From Massospora cicadina (Eukaryota; Entomophthoromycota; Entomophthoromycetes; Entomophthorales; Entomophthoraceae), in NCBI GenBank assembly GCA_022478985.1, contig JAKSZP010015898.1:62001-126000 (forward strand): a DNA stretch of 64,000 nt, written 5' to 3'. Below the pieces are notes generated by a model, which saw nothing but the letters and a program-made list of their open reading frames with translations, ran no database searches and had not been told where the DNA came from. How positions within the stretch are numbered: the stretch's first letter is position 1; every line of letters starts with the position of its first letter. The position numbers and the translations under genes were made by a program. This document shows, piece by piece, positions 33,641 through 44,722 of the stretch.

Positions 33641-34215
33641 TAACTAGCTTCTGAGGTACTTAGAGCTACACTTTTCCCCCATTACACTTGGATGAAGTTA
33701 AACAAGGTCTTGTTGCTTTTGTTGAAAGCGCGTCAAAAAGTTAAAAATATGAAGTAAGGAACTCTCACCATAATATTTGAGAAGTTAGAATAAATTGTGG
33801 ACTATGCAAACTGGTTTCACCTCAAAGTTCATCAGCTTTGGACGACTGGAGCCTTGGACCTAGTCATCAGAAAATCTGCCTTACTTAGTTCTCTGGTATC
33901 ACACTTAATTTATGATACACATGACTCTGGATGTGAATCCCACTGAATCTCTGAAGGCCATTAATGATGTCACAATTAACGTTATAGCTGCATATAAGAT
34001 GTGTATAAGACATCAGAACCATCAGAGCGATCAGCAACGCCGCCTCGGTATAAAAGCTTTTTTACATTGCTCAAAGTTGAAAAATATTCTTAAGTATAAG
34101 GCTTACCACCCAATAGAACGAAAGTACCCAAATTCTTCCAAGCTTAAATGCAACAACTGTCAGTAAAAGGGACAGTTCTGAAGAAGCTTACATATGCTAA
34201 AAGAAAATTAGTAAG
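33641..34215 (+). pseudogene. Gypsy G gag with broken zinc knuckle
   Basis: The stretch 33912-34166 ends KCNNCQ, and the next codons read stop-KGQF-stop-RS. This is the outline of a CCHC knuckle (C-x2-C-x4-H-x4-C) with stops and with the histidine and last cysteine changed. LINE 3 inserted a few bases downstream. Confidence 0.6.
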
Positions 34216-34227
34216 ATAACTAAAGAA
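34216..34227. repeat. Left target-site duplication of LINE 3
   Basis: ATAACTAAAGAA, repeated exactly at 39494-39505. Confidence 0.9.
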
Positions 34228-34322
34228 GAAATTTTCTCTCTCGTTGCAATCACTTTTACAACTTATTTGATTCAAGTCTAATTCTAGTTTGATAATCTAA
34301 CAGAGGAGATTAGTCTGCGCCC

Positions 34323-35734
34323 ATGTCAGGGAGCAGTTGGGCAAGTAAGTTAAGAGGCACAGGTGGTAGGCCCATGACCTCAAACGTTTGAAAACGCCCC
34401 AGAGAAAATGGTGGATTAGACAAAAATAAAAACCTGGCAGTTACTATTTCCCAAGAAATCCTCACTTGGCAGGCGCGATGTAACCAGTACATCAACACGC
34501 CGCACTCTCAACAACTCTCGTTGGTGGAATACAGAGTCTGGGTGTTTCTGGATATCCACCAAAAAGCCCTTTGGGAAAAATTTGTGGGGATGTGCACACT
34601 TTTTTCCCAACCGCGGTGTACATCGCACCTCATTCCATGTCACACGGTTGGCTGGATCTCAGTTTTGAAAACAAGGAGGCAGCAGATGGAGCTTCTGTGG
34701 TGCGTGTAGTGATTGACCTCCCCAAAGGGCAACAGGTCATCGAAAGCAAGCGAACAAGATGGACAAAATCCAACCAAATTTTCCTCACATTTGACTTTTG
34801 CCCACTACAATCAAGCGTACCATTCTGGAGCAGCACCTGAAAGAGGGTCTCACCATATATGGCGAAATACAATCCTTTGAGATGCAACGCTTTATGCTGA
34901 TGCCACACCTGTGCACCAGCAAAGTCATTGCAGTTCTGACTCCAACTGAGGAGATCGCGAAGGACCTAACCCAGATCCTGCACTCCACTTATATTAATAT
35001 CGAAGGGCATACCACCCACCCTTTCCAGGTAACCGTAGACAGCGCAAGCCCCCATCTGCACCCACTGTGATGCGTTCGGCCATAAGGCACATGCATGCCC
35101 CACCAAGGAGGGCATTACATTCCAAGAGCACCCCTCAGCTGCCATGACCAACGAAGAGGCTCACTATGAATCAACCACCAGTACCAAAGAGGCCTTCCCG
35201 TGGGGAGCACAAGGCTGCTTCTTACTAGTAAAGCCTGTCTCCCCTCAAGATTGAAAGAAGGCCAAACAGGCCCACAGGGCCGCGGCCAAAGAAGCGGCCA
35301 AGGTCGCCTCTGCTATCCCACACTCCCAACGCCAGGAGGACATTGAAACCTTCACAGTGGAAGCAACTTGGTAATCCCTCAACCAATCTTACTAAGATGC
35401 CCAAGCTAATTGGGCCACCCAATCTGAGGATCTGATGGGTGACTCAATCTCACACCAACCTTTGCAACCAAGCCCTGATTGGAACCAATTTAGTCTCCAA
35501 CCTAAGTTTAAAAAAAATTTTAACCCAAACATTGGTGCACCAAACTCATCCGCACTGCAAAAAAATCATTTGACAGCGGGGAAACCAAAAGAAAAGGCAA
35601 AAGCCAACGCGAACCTGTCTGCTAAAATTAACAAATCTTCTGATAGCATTGCTGCAAACACCCATGCCGCTGTGAAGGCCCGTGGGGATACAGAAGAGGC
35701 TGGTGGGCCCAGGTGCCCACCCCTTCACACCTAA
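34323..35734 (+). pseudogene. LINE 3 ORF1, zinc-knuckle protein, broken
   Basis: The start at 34323 (ATGTCAGGGAGC) is conserved with LINEs 2 and 4. Readable pieces are 34571-34840, 34798-35070 and 35435-35734. The knuckle region near 35056-35100 (CCCACTGTGATGCGTTCGGC) is present but frameshifted at a CCCCC run. The stop TAA at 35732-35734 is the normal end. Confidence 0.78.
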
Positions 35735-35740
35735 GGTGCA

Positions 35741-38700
35741 ATGGGGGAAGCCTTCACTTTAGGGACATTAAACATTGCCAGACTCAAGGCCTCACCGTTT
35801 CAGGCTACAAAACTGAGTTTTTTACAAAAAATTTACCTGTGGACATCCTGGACATCCAGGAATACCACTGTCTGCGAGGTTCTGAGGATGCTTAAAACCA
35901 TGATCCTCCCTTCCCATTCCTTCTGGTCTGAGCACTGTGGGGTGCTTGTTCAGAAAAACAATTTTTAAATTTTTATCATCTGAATCCTTCCTCGATGGCT
36001 GAGTCCTCATTGTCACATTTTGTGGGCCGACGTGGTGCACGCTATCATCAACATTTATGCCCTGACCTGTGCATGAGAGCATCAGGAATTTTTCTCATCA
36101 GTCAAATCCCTTCCACTACCCCCTGACCTTTTGTAGTTGGCGACATGAACTGTTGGTTAACCCCATCCACGGACTACTGGCCTTACTCATCCCACGCCCC
36201 CAGGGTCATGTAGAACTTCACGTTCTAAAGGCCACCCTTGGGTTGTTAGATGTGCTGCTGCGGCAAGCTCTGCTGCTTAAGAACATGACGCGCCCCCATG
36301 TCCACAATGGCCAACTAAGGTCCATGTCCCGCATTGACCTTGTCCTCATGCCAGTAAAATTTTGATCCCATATTTCCCACTTCTACACATCAAAAATCAA
36401 TTTCTCCAATCACCGGCTAGTCTCAATAACATACCACTTACCCGTCACAGTGGCCAGGGCTCCGCATTGGTGCAAACTCCACCCACCCAAACTCGCATCA
36501 CCAGGATTTTCTGCATGGGTGGAATCTGCAAATTTGGCAAAAGGGGTTTATTACACCATTTTGCGCGGACCCAATTTCCTCATGGTCAGCCTTCAAAGTG
36601 AATACCATCCACCATGCTCACCACCTCTCCTCCTGACGCTCATGAGCTACATTGGCCATCATCTCATGCGCCCTGGCAGAGTTGGCACACCTGGATTCCA
36701 AATTTCTGCCATTGGCTACAGCCCTCCTTGGGGCCAGAAGTGGGCAGAAGTAGCTGCCCACCTCAACGCGCTTGAAAGGCAACACAAACATCAGGCTGTG
36801 TTTAGTACAGGGCCAAACACATTACAGAGAGGCGGCACATGCTCCACTTATTTTTTCAAAAAACTCTTCACATCGTGCCAGAGCATGGCCTGCACACAGG
36901 TGCAGAGGTTGGACAATTCCGTCGTGGATACGCCGGCTGAAGTTGCAATCAAAACACAAAAGTATTACTCCAAGTTCTACTGATCTGATCCAATTCAGCT
37001 GGCCAAAATGGCGAAATTTCTCATTAGCACTCAAATCGCACCTTTTCCCTGATACCTGGAGTTAATGAATTTGATTACTCTGAATGAACTCTGGTCCGCC
37101 GTCCGCGGTGCACCAAATCAGAAATTCCCAGGCTATGATGGCATTCCATATGAGTTCTATAAGAAGTACTTCATATATCTATCCCTACTGCTGCTTGCCC
37201 TCACTTAACCAGAGCCTTCTGGATACGCGCCTTCTACCAGGAGGGCAAGAGGCCTTCACCATCACACTCCTCAAGAAAGGGGATAAGCTAGACCTAGCCA
37301 ACTGGCGCCCCATTTTTTTAACTAACACAGATACAAAATTTTAACTAAAATCATGGCTAACTGTTTAGGGATTGTAACGTTTGCCACCATCTCCCCAGAA
37401 CAATTCGGTTTCATACCCAGAAGATTGATTTGGGACAATGTGCACTCTGTGGCTAACACATGCCAGTCCACAGCCTCTGGGGCACTGTGTTCTTAGACCA
37501 ACAGAAGGCCTATGATAGAGTAAACTGGGAATACCTCAGGGCCTGCCTCCACCAAGTCTGCTTACCCCCTCGCTTCATCAGCTGGGTAGTGATGCTTACG
37601 GAATCTGCAACAATGGCAGTGCGTGGCCCTGGCTTCCTCACGGAAGTAGTCCGCCCTCAAAGGGGCCTACGCCAAGGAGACCCCCTTAGCCCACTCTTAT
37701 ATAACTTCAGCCTTTACTACTACTTTGGAACGTGAATGCCCGCCTCACTGGGGTCCATGTGCCAGGCCAAGCCCCAGTCAAAAAATTGGCATTCGCAGAT
37801 GATTGTGTGGTTGGGGTGTCTAATAATCAAGATGCACGCGCGCTTAAAGCTCTCATCCAGGAGTATTCCTGGGTAAGTAATGCTGCACTGAACGCTTCCA
37901 AAAACCAAAATCATCCTCCTTGGTCGGTATCAAACCTGCTGTGCCCCAGCGACCAGTGCCCCGCCTGACCCATCTGCTCGCACATGTGCTCGCCTTCCCT
38001 GCTCACCCCACACCGCCCCACTTGTGCTCCCCTTCGTGCCACGCCCTACCATAGGGCCTGTCCGCCATCTGGGCGTGTGGGTGGAGGCAAGCAGGTCTGC
38101 CTCAGCAGTAATGGAAATTCATATTCTAGACAACGTGACAAAGAGCATTGCCTCTCTCAGAGCCCACCCTACTTCCTTTACTGGCAGGGTTGTTTTAGCC
38201 AACTCTATGCTCCTCTCCAAAGTCTGGTTTGGAGCCCACGCCATCGCCTTCTCCCCGGGTTTTTTAAATCTATGTATGCCCTTCTACAAGGGTGGCTCTG
38301 GTCAGGCCGCCCACCGCCAGTGCAGCTTAAGGTCATGTTCATCCCTCGTTGTCATGGTGGCATGGGCCTGCTCGACTTTAAAGCCCATGCTACCAAGATC
38401 CTGGGCACCTGGATTGCGGCCATCACTGCCCCTATGCTCCCCTCCCAACACTGTTCCCGCGTGGCCCGCTCTGACTTCTCCCGCGCCCTGAGCCTTACCA
38501 ATCCGTCAAAACCCTCACTCCTTGATGAAATATCTGGCTTCCCACCCATCAGCCACAGGTCCTCATGGTACTAAACCCCACTTCAAACAAATCCTCCTCT
38601 CCATGCGGAGCACTGGTGGAGAATCCATATTTGTGGACACACAGCCCAGAGAGGCCGCCCCTCTCCTCAGTTCACACAGGAGGTACAGGGGCTACCCATT

Positions 38701-39358
38701 CAGCATGGCGTGATCCCCACACGGCCCCATGTCATATCCAGGGTGGACTACCTGAACATGATGGGCATCCCTTATTCCCTTGAGACCCAGAAGACTATTT
38801 GGAAATATGTACACCACCATCTGTTGCAGCCTCAAATCTGTTCCCATGTGTGGCGCTGCCTGAGTCAGGTGTATCATCGGCTGAGCGCTCTAATGCTTTA
38901 CACTCATCCTGCGTCATGTGTAGCCAGTATGGAACGCTGTTCCACCGCCTGGAGAAGTGCCCTACCTCTAAAGTGATATGGCCCGAAGTTCAACGTCTGC
39001 TTGGCCAGGATCAAACACATCCCTTCAGTCTGTCAAGAGATATGTTTGCTATATCCATGGTATCCCCTCTTCCATCCTCCCTCCATGCTCTGGTGGTTGC
39101 AATCGCCATGTGGACTATCCACAAGTTGTCTTGGATGCCATCGCAGGCTCCACCCCCACCCTCCCAGAAGCTGTCCACAGATTCCAGTCCCACTTGGTGG
39201 AACACTTCCAAGTGTTGATGTTTGGGTACCTCGCACTGCATCGCCATCAGTTGGTCTCCTACTGGTTCCCAGTTTGGTTCATTAACTCGGACCCCTTCCT
39301 CCACACGTATTCAATTTTGGTTACGGCCCCTTTACACGTTCCCCCCTCCTCCCCATAG
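35741..39358 (+). pseudogene. LINE 3 ORF2, endonuclease and RT, broken
   Basis: It starts at 35741 (MGEAFTLGTLNIARLKASP), six bases after the ORF1 stop and in the same frame. The first endonuclease motif reads IQEYH instead of IQESH. The last reads SNHRL instead of SDHRL, a change at a catalytic position. RT motif A FLDQQKAYDRVNW and motif B GLRQGDPLSPLLYNF (37460-37735) and motif C FADDC (near 37793) are intact. The C-terminal knuckle CVMCSQYGTLFHRLEKC lies near 38916-38966. The frame ends at 39358. Confidence 0.85.
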
Positions 39359-39493
39359 TGGCGTCCCCGCTGGCAACAGGAGATAGCATCACTTCTCTGG
39401 GGTTCCCTCCCGGTTACTAAGTTTTGTTTTCTTTTGAGTTTACTTTCAGAAGTGTCTGTCCCCTGATCAGCCTTCCCCGCAATAAATCAAAAT

Positions 39494-39505
39494 ATAACTA
39501 AAGAA
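39494..39505. repeat. Right target-site duplication of LINE 3
   Basis: ATAACTAAAGAA, identical to 34216-34227. Confidence 0.9.
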
Positions 39506-40829
39506 TGAGGCCGCAGGCTCAAATATTTTGGTATACACCATACCAACTATATTTATGATAATGAGCATGATTTATGGGTTATTTAGTATACTATGTCATT
39601 GTAGATCTCAAAAAGTGGTTGTGACCATCTGCCTTATCCCAACAAAACATAGTTTTATCCTACCTAGTAGTCTGACCTGGCTTAAACTTTTAATACCACA
39701 CAGATTTCTGTAAGTATTTCATATGGCAAGAATCTCATGAGAACCAAATTTAGGAATATTGAAATTTAAACTATGAGTTACATGAGGCTTGCAAGGAGTC
39801 CCGCCTTCCTGGGAAGTTAGTAAGATTCATTTAAACAGTCATTGTCTCTCTTACCATGGTCACGACTACTTTTAAGAGAATTAAAAAAGTGGAAGCCACC
39901 ATATATAATGGTATAAATTTTACCAATACTGTACATTCACACTCCAATTAAAATTATGTCTCACAGGCTCATAATGAGATTAAAGTTTGCCCCAAATATC
40001 AGCTATCAGGACAAGTTAAGAAATTCAGAACTGTGTCAACAAAAGTATATGTTATTATTTCTTTTTTTACCTTTGCAATTTGAATGCATTGTCTTATCTG
40101 CTTCAGTTGTGGTGCTTGACTAAACCAGTAAAATATCCTCATAGGAACGCAACGTTAGTCAAGTTTCAGAAACTACTGAAATTTACCTGAGTTCAGTTGG
40201 TCTTCTCAATTACCAGATGTCTCTTTTTTAAAAGACAAAGTATTTTAGAGAAGAAGAAGAGAATATGAACAGGCAAACAGATCAATCTATTTTAGTCATA
40301 TATACCTGTTTACTAAGGGAACAAAGCAGATACCACGGACTTTAGAAGAAAGTATGGTTTTCCCTTGAACTCCAGCAAAGAGATGTACCTAAAGCCTGTA
40401 GAATAGAATATCATGCTGGGAAACATCATTATTAATATAACTGAACAGACAATGCTCAAAAAATACTGATTAAAGGAGCTAGAGAGAAGAAACCAGACTA
40501 ATGCTTAGATTATACAATTCACCTACTGAAAAAGAGGTCAAAGTACATTTGTAAACATAGTCAATCACCCTGATAAGTTTTGAGAGGGTTCAAAACATTG
40601 CTAAACAAAGATGTTTCTCTAATCAAATGATTATTCAGTTCACGTCAAAGCTCATAGAGAGATTGCAATTCAGAAGCTAACCACACAGGAAGAACTTAAC
40701 CCAATGAATTCTTAAATCAAAACTCAGATATTTCTAGCATAAATTTAAAATTTTGGTTTGTTTGAGGGAGTTAATGTACTTATACTAGGATCTCCTTTAC
40801 AATAAATGTCATATTGACATTCTAAAAGC
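39506..40829 (+). other. Unreadable stretch, presumed gag/protease part of relic G
   Basis: No motif was recognised, including no clear protease DTG. It is assigned to relic G only because RT follows in the same orientation at the expected distance. Confidence 0.35.
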
Positions 40830-41880
40830 ATTAAAGATGTCATAGAAAAGGAACTACAGAATCTCAGGGATGCAGGCTTGGTACACCCTCCAATAATCCC
40901 TAGTCATCGCCCCTACTGTTTTTAGAAAAAATGATGGGCCCACCGCATAGTGATGACCTACCTAAGATTGACCAATCTGAAGAAGAATTTATTTTACCCC
41001 CTACTGCACAAGATGATGCCTTGAAATGGCTTAGGGGCGCACTAATTCTCAACCTTCACTAAGCAAGTGTGATATGGCAGATGAAACTGTCACCAGATGA
41101 TCAAGGAGTGTGCATTTATCGCTTTAAGGCCTGTTTGAACCTAAATGTATTCACACGCTTGTTAATTCCTCTGGATACATTCCAGAGTGTAATCAATCAG
41201 ATTTTCTGAGAATCAGAAAATTTTGAGTGTACTTATTTATTTAGATGATATTATGATGTTCAGCAAAATGTTTAGGATCATCTGGCACACTTGAATTAGG
41301 TTTTCACCCAGTCAATAGAGAAAGCCTTAAGCTCAAGTAAAGCATGTTCTAATTTTTAAAATTTGGTTAAAATTCCTTTTCATTATGAAGATCTAAGACT
41401 AATAAAGCCCAGAAAGGTAAAGTTGAAGCCATCGCCAAGATTGGTTCCTAAAAATTCATGAGCGACGCTCATGTTTTCCTGGATATATCAAATACTATTG
41501 CCATTTTGTGCCAAACTTTGTGGACATTTCTGAGTCACTCACATATATAATCAACTAAAAAGCTTTCATTCAATTGTAAAAAGAAAAAGAGGATATTCCA
41601 TTTGCTTGATAAGAAGTTAATGGTAGCCCTTATATTCTTGTACCCAGAGTTCATGAAGAGTTTATACGTTTATTCAGATGACAATGATGTGAGTATGGGC
41701 GCCATTTTATCACTATTGGGTAATAAGTAAACAACCTAATAAAATTCTGCTTAAAGAACATTACTAAAGCAGAGCATCTATATGATTTTAATATGTGAGT
41801 TCCTAGCACTGATCACTTCAGTAAACCACATCCAATCCTACGTTTATGGTGCACTTCTAATATTATAGTAAACTAGTGGA
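40830..41880 (+). pseudogene. Gypsy G reverse transcriptase and RNase H, degenerate
   Basis: The RT entry DVIEKELQNLRDAGLVHPP is at about 40836-40892. A copy of the YLDD motif appears near 41237-41250 with a stop/frameshift (TTAGATGATATTATGATG, read as LDDIMM). RNase H is recognisable from YPEFMKSLYVYSDDNDVSMGA at about 41640-41705. Many stops are present. These blocks are diagnostic for Ty3/gypsy pol. Confidence 0.78.
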
Positions 41881-42225
41881 ATTACCCACTGTTGCTCGAG
41901 TTTATTTATTATCAGCTGATTTGAACTGATTAATTTCAAAATTATATTATAGCTAGTTTATCCTGGCTGACGTTTCCTGTATTTGTATATTTTTCATATA
42001 AAAATAGCTAGTCTGTATCTAATCTAGAATCTATAATATGTTGTGTAAAAATATGGAAAAATGGAAGATGACTCATACTGATGAAATTCCATTACTTTTA
42101 TTGGTATAAATAGATGATGAGCTATATAAATTTTTTTATGAATAATATACATGAATGAATAATCTTTTTGACTATTCCATTTTCTATATAATTGAACCAA
42201 CTTAAAATAATTGAAACTATACTAA
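41881..42225. other. Unassigned AT-rich segment
   Basis: Nothing recognised. Integrase of relic G would be expected here but is not visible. Confidence 0.4.
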
Positions 42226-42720
42226 TTATCTAGCATAATTAAAGTAGATAAACAATATTTTAGCTTTCTGATTTAGTGTATAGATGTACAGAGTTTCTGG
42301 ATTTCCTACTCTGGAGCAAGCAACATATAGTTGACCAAGCAAAAATGGATTTTCTATACTTAATCCAGCAATGTGCAGTGACTGCCCTTGAGCTTTGTTA
42401 ATTGTCATCATGAAAGTAAGATGCACAGAAAAGTGTAGTCATTTGTATGTGAATGGCAAATCAGTGGGAATCATTGGAATGCATGGAATCAGCACATCTC
42501 CTTTATGTTTGCCAAAGATTAGTGTTGCTTCAATAACATATGGCATCAGTTTTTTTCAAAGAAAGTCTAGTTCCATTGCACAACCTTAACAGGTTCAGAT
42601 TCAAAGGAGCAGTATTGGTGAGCCAACTTTCAAGGTTAATATGTGCGGTGGCATTCCAGGAGGCTCCAATGAATTGAGAAATTCAACTGGATAATTAATA
42701 TAGATAAATTACCAACATCA
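42226..42720 (-). pseudogene. PIF1-like helicase C-terminus, probable Helitron relic
   Basis: On the minus strand, from about 42700, pieces read [19 protein letters not shown], then VIEATLIFGKHKGDVLIP, then MTINKAQGQSL and ENPFLLGQLYVACSRV (42426-42226). These are the last conserved blocks of PIF1-type superfamily 1 helicases, including the KAQGQ and QLYVACSR motifs. The 'PPH-L-LKVG' and 'IPRI' context is typical of Helitron helicases. The upstream Walker A part and the Rep domain are absent and there are internal stops. A captured host PIF1 gene is less likely but possible. Confidence 0.8.
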
Positions 42721-43643
42721 TCTTATATATAGACAAAATTCTTAAAAGTTATATTCATTACTATGTTGTCTCATCATTTTTTAGCCTTACTTACACTTGC
42801 AATATCAGTTTTTAACTATATAAATAGTTCAAATGATGAAAAATATAATTAAATAAAAGTGATTGTGCCAGAATTTGAATAAATGACCTTTATAAATTTT
42901 GAGTTTAGAGCAAAAAATGAGCTGATTATACTAGAGGAGGTAGTATAAAACCAATTGGGTTTTTGATTAAGTTTTGATTTATATTACTTCTAATTAGCCA
43001 AATATCCACTAACTGCTTAACAAAACCATTTGAAAATAGAATCAACTGAATACCAAACTGCTAAACCATAACATTATAGTGAATACCATCGAAGTATATA
43101 TAAAGTTTTCACTTCTTGTATATAAAACTTTTTATCTTTCTATACAAATAATAATTTTCAACAACTATAAACATTTTTCATGAAAAAAATACTTACATGT
43201 CCAACTTTTGTGGTGATTGGTCAAATGGTGTCAGAGTCTATAAAGCACAAATATATTAAAATATACCAAAATTCATTTTTCTATATTTAGATTATGCCTC
43301 TCTGAGATGATTAACAGACATTGAAATCTAGATGAAAACTAAAAATATAGAATGCTCAGATGCAAGGCTACATATTTTATATCATACACTGGGAAGGATA
43401 GAGCAACTGAATGCGTGAGCTTGTTGCAGTTGACCCCTTGATTTTCATGCTCATTAGAGTAATAGGATTTATGAGCTTATAGTATTCTAGAGGAAGAATA
43501 TGTGGAAGAGACAATGCTACTACAAAAATTGATGAGCTCAATATAGTGAAGAGATTTCTTTATGCTCAACATCACTTTCAAGCAATTTAAAAAAAACAGT
43601 TGGCTCTCCACCACTGCCTCACCGCATCAATTTCCAAACTTAT
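42721..43643. other. Unassigned AT-rich segment
   Basis: No gene, RNA or repeat was recognised between the helicase relic and the 3' LTR of gypsy B. Confidence 0.4.
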
Positions 43644-44722
43644 TGTGGAAAACCAACTGTTTTTGCTAGCTGTTGCGTTCTGCCAGCTGGTTTTCAGAAA
43701 TATAAAATAAAGATAAAATAAAAAGCACTAATAAAATTATATTTTTATGATTTTATTATACACAATAATGGGAAAAAATGATCCTCATCAACCTCCAACT
43801 ATCTAGTATTTAAAGTAATTTTAAGGGTCAAGGGGGAATTTGTGAATATGTTCAGAATAGCCAAACCTAGTCTAAATTAGAAAATATGCAGGAAGAGTGT
43901 ATCTCAAGTTAAGAACTTGCTTCAAGGCAGCAGAACAAAAGTAAAATAATTTTTTTTAAATTTAAATTTAAATTTTAAATTTTATTTGAGGTGGGCTGAT
44001 CTGGGGATGATACCGCACCAATTAGGGAAGTGAAGAAAATGGGAAAGGAGGATAAAACCCGGAAAACCTCCATGCACAGCGTATGATAGGCCAGGAACTC
44101 CATGGACCGCCTTTGCTATTTGCTATCTCAGTTTGGGGCACTGGCGCGCAAAACCAACACAGTCAAAATCGTCCCCTACCCAAAGTCCATTACCGGGATC
44201 AAACTCGGGAGGCAGTGGTAGAGGGTTTATACTCTACCACTGGGGTCTCCTCCCTAAAAGTACAATAATTTTGATTGGCTAGAATTTACCCATGAGGTAA
44301 CGTTTTTATGTACTTGAGTCAATTACCATCTGCAAAATTTCTTGCACCTTGGGGACCCCTGCCAAGCCTATAAAAGGGAAGGTCCCCGCATAGGTTGCAT
44401 TATAAGACTTTGGGGTGATGGAGGGAGTGCCCTCCGATGGTAACCTTGAGGTCCATGGTGAGGTCAGAGTGATATGACCATCCAATTTTACTGCTAGTGC
44501 CCGTAAAGGTTTTGAATTAGTGTTGCCCCAATTAATAAGGTTTCACCAAGAGTCAGCGAGGGACTTTTTGGCCGGAATTTTTGATAGTATTGATTTTATT
44601 ATTGTAGAATTCGCTTGTAAAATACTCAGATAATCACAAATGGCCAACATTTCCTTTTTTTCAGCTGAGATTGACCAGAAAATTTTTTTTTCTTTTTCAG
44701 CTTCAAAGGCAAATGTCTGACA
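43644..44722 (-). repeat. 3' LTR of gypsy B, with SINE 2 inside
   Basis: It starts TGTGGAAAACCAACTG and ends CAAATGTCTGACA, aligning with 49432-50171 on both sides of the SINE. Without the SINE and its duplication it is about 760 bp. Confidence 0.85.
43954..44255 (-). mobile_element. tRNA-derived SINE, copy 2, with LINE-like tail
   Basis: A 302 bp element inside the gypsy B LTR, flanked by AAAAGTAAAATAATTTT (43937-43953) and AAAAGTACAATAATTTT (44256-44272), a 17 bp duplication with one change. On the minus strand it has box A GACCCCAGTGG (44248-44238) and box B AGTTTGATCCC (44205-44195). The head resembles glycine tRNA (CAGTGGTAGA, GCCTCCCGAGTTTGAT). The body shares TGATAGGCCAGGA with SINE 1. 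The 3' end reads CAGCCCACCTCAAATAAA, followed by AAATTT repeats. Confidence 0.9.

Larger units (their letters stand above)
34228..39493 (+). mobile_element. LINE copy 3, full length
   Basis: A 5,266 bp plus-strand LINE is flanked by perfect 12 bp duplications (34216-34227, 39494-39505). The 5' end begins GAAATTTTCTCTCTCG, close to the start of LINE 2. ORF1 is 34323-35734, ORF2 starts at 35741, and the 3' UTR is about 135 bp, ending with GTGTCTGTCCCCTGATCAGC and GCAATAAATC. More frameshifts and stops are present than in LINE 2. Confidence 0.93.
31115..41880 (+). mobile_element. Gypsy relic 'G', interrupted by two non-LTR insertions
   Basis: In order on the plus strand there are a primer-binding site (31115), degraded leader/gag to about 31810, an ORF1-only insertion, gag with a broken zinc knuckle (33912-34200), full-length LINE 3, about 1.3 kb of unreadable gag/protease sequence, then RT and RNase H (40830-41880). 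With insertions removed the remaining internal length is about 3.6 kb, as expected for gag through RNase H. Integrase and the 3' LTR were not found. Assigning all pieces to one element is an inference from order and orientation. Confidence 0.65.

Noticed and set aside
43955..43990. Independent AAATTT microsatellite
   Set aside because: It lies exactly at the 3' end of SINE 2, inside the target duplication, and is the element's tail.
44190..44255. Glycine tRNA gene on the minus strand
   Set aside because: Same reason: it is the head of SINE 2 with a 17 bp duplication outside, and the anticodon region is not convincing.
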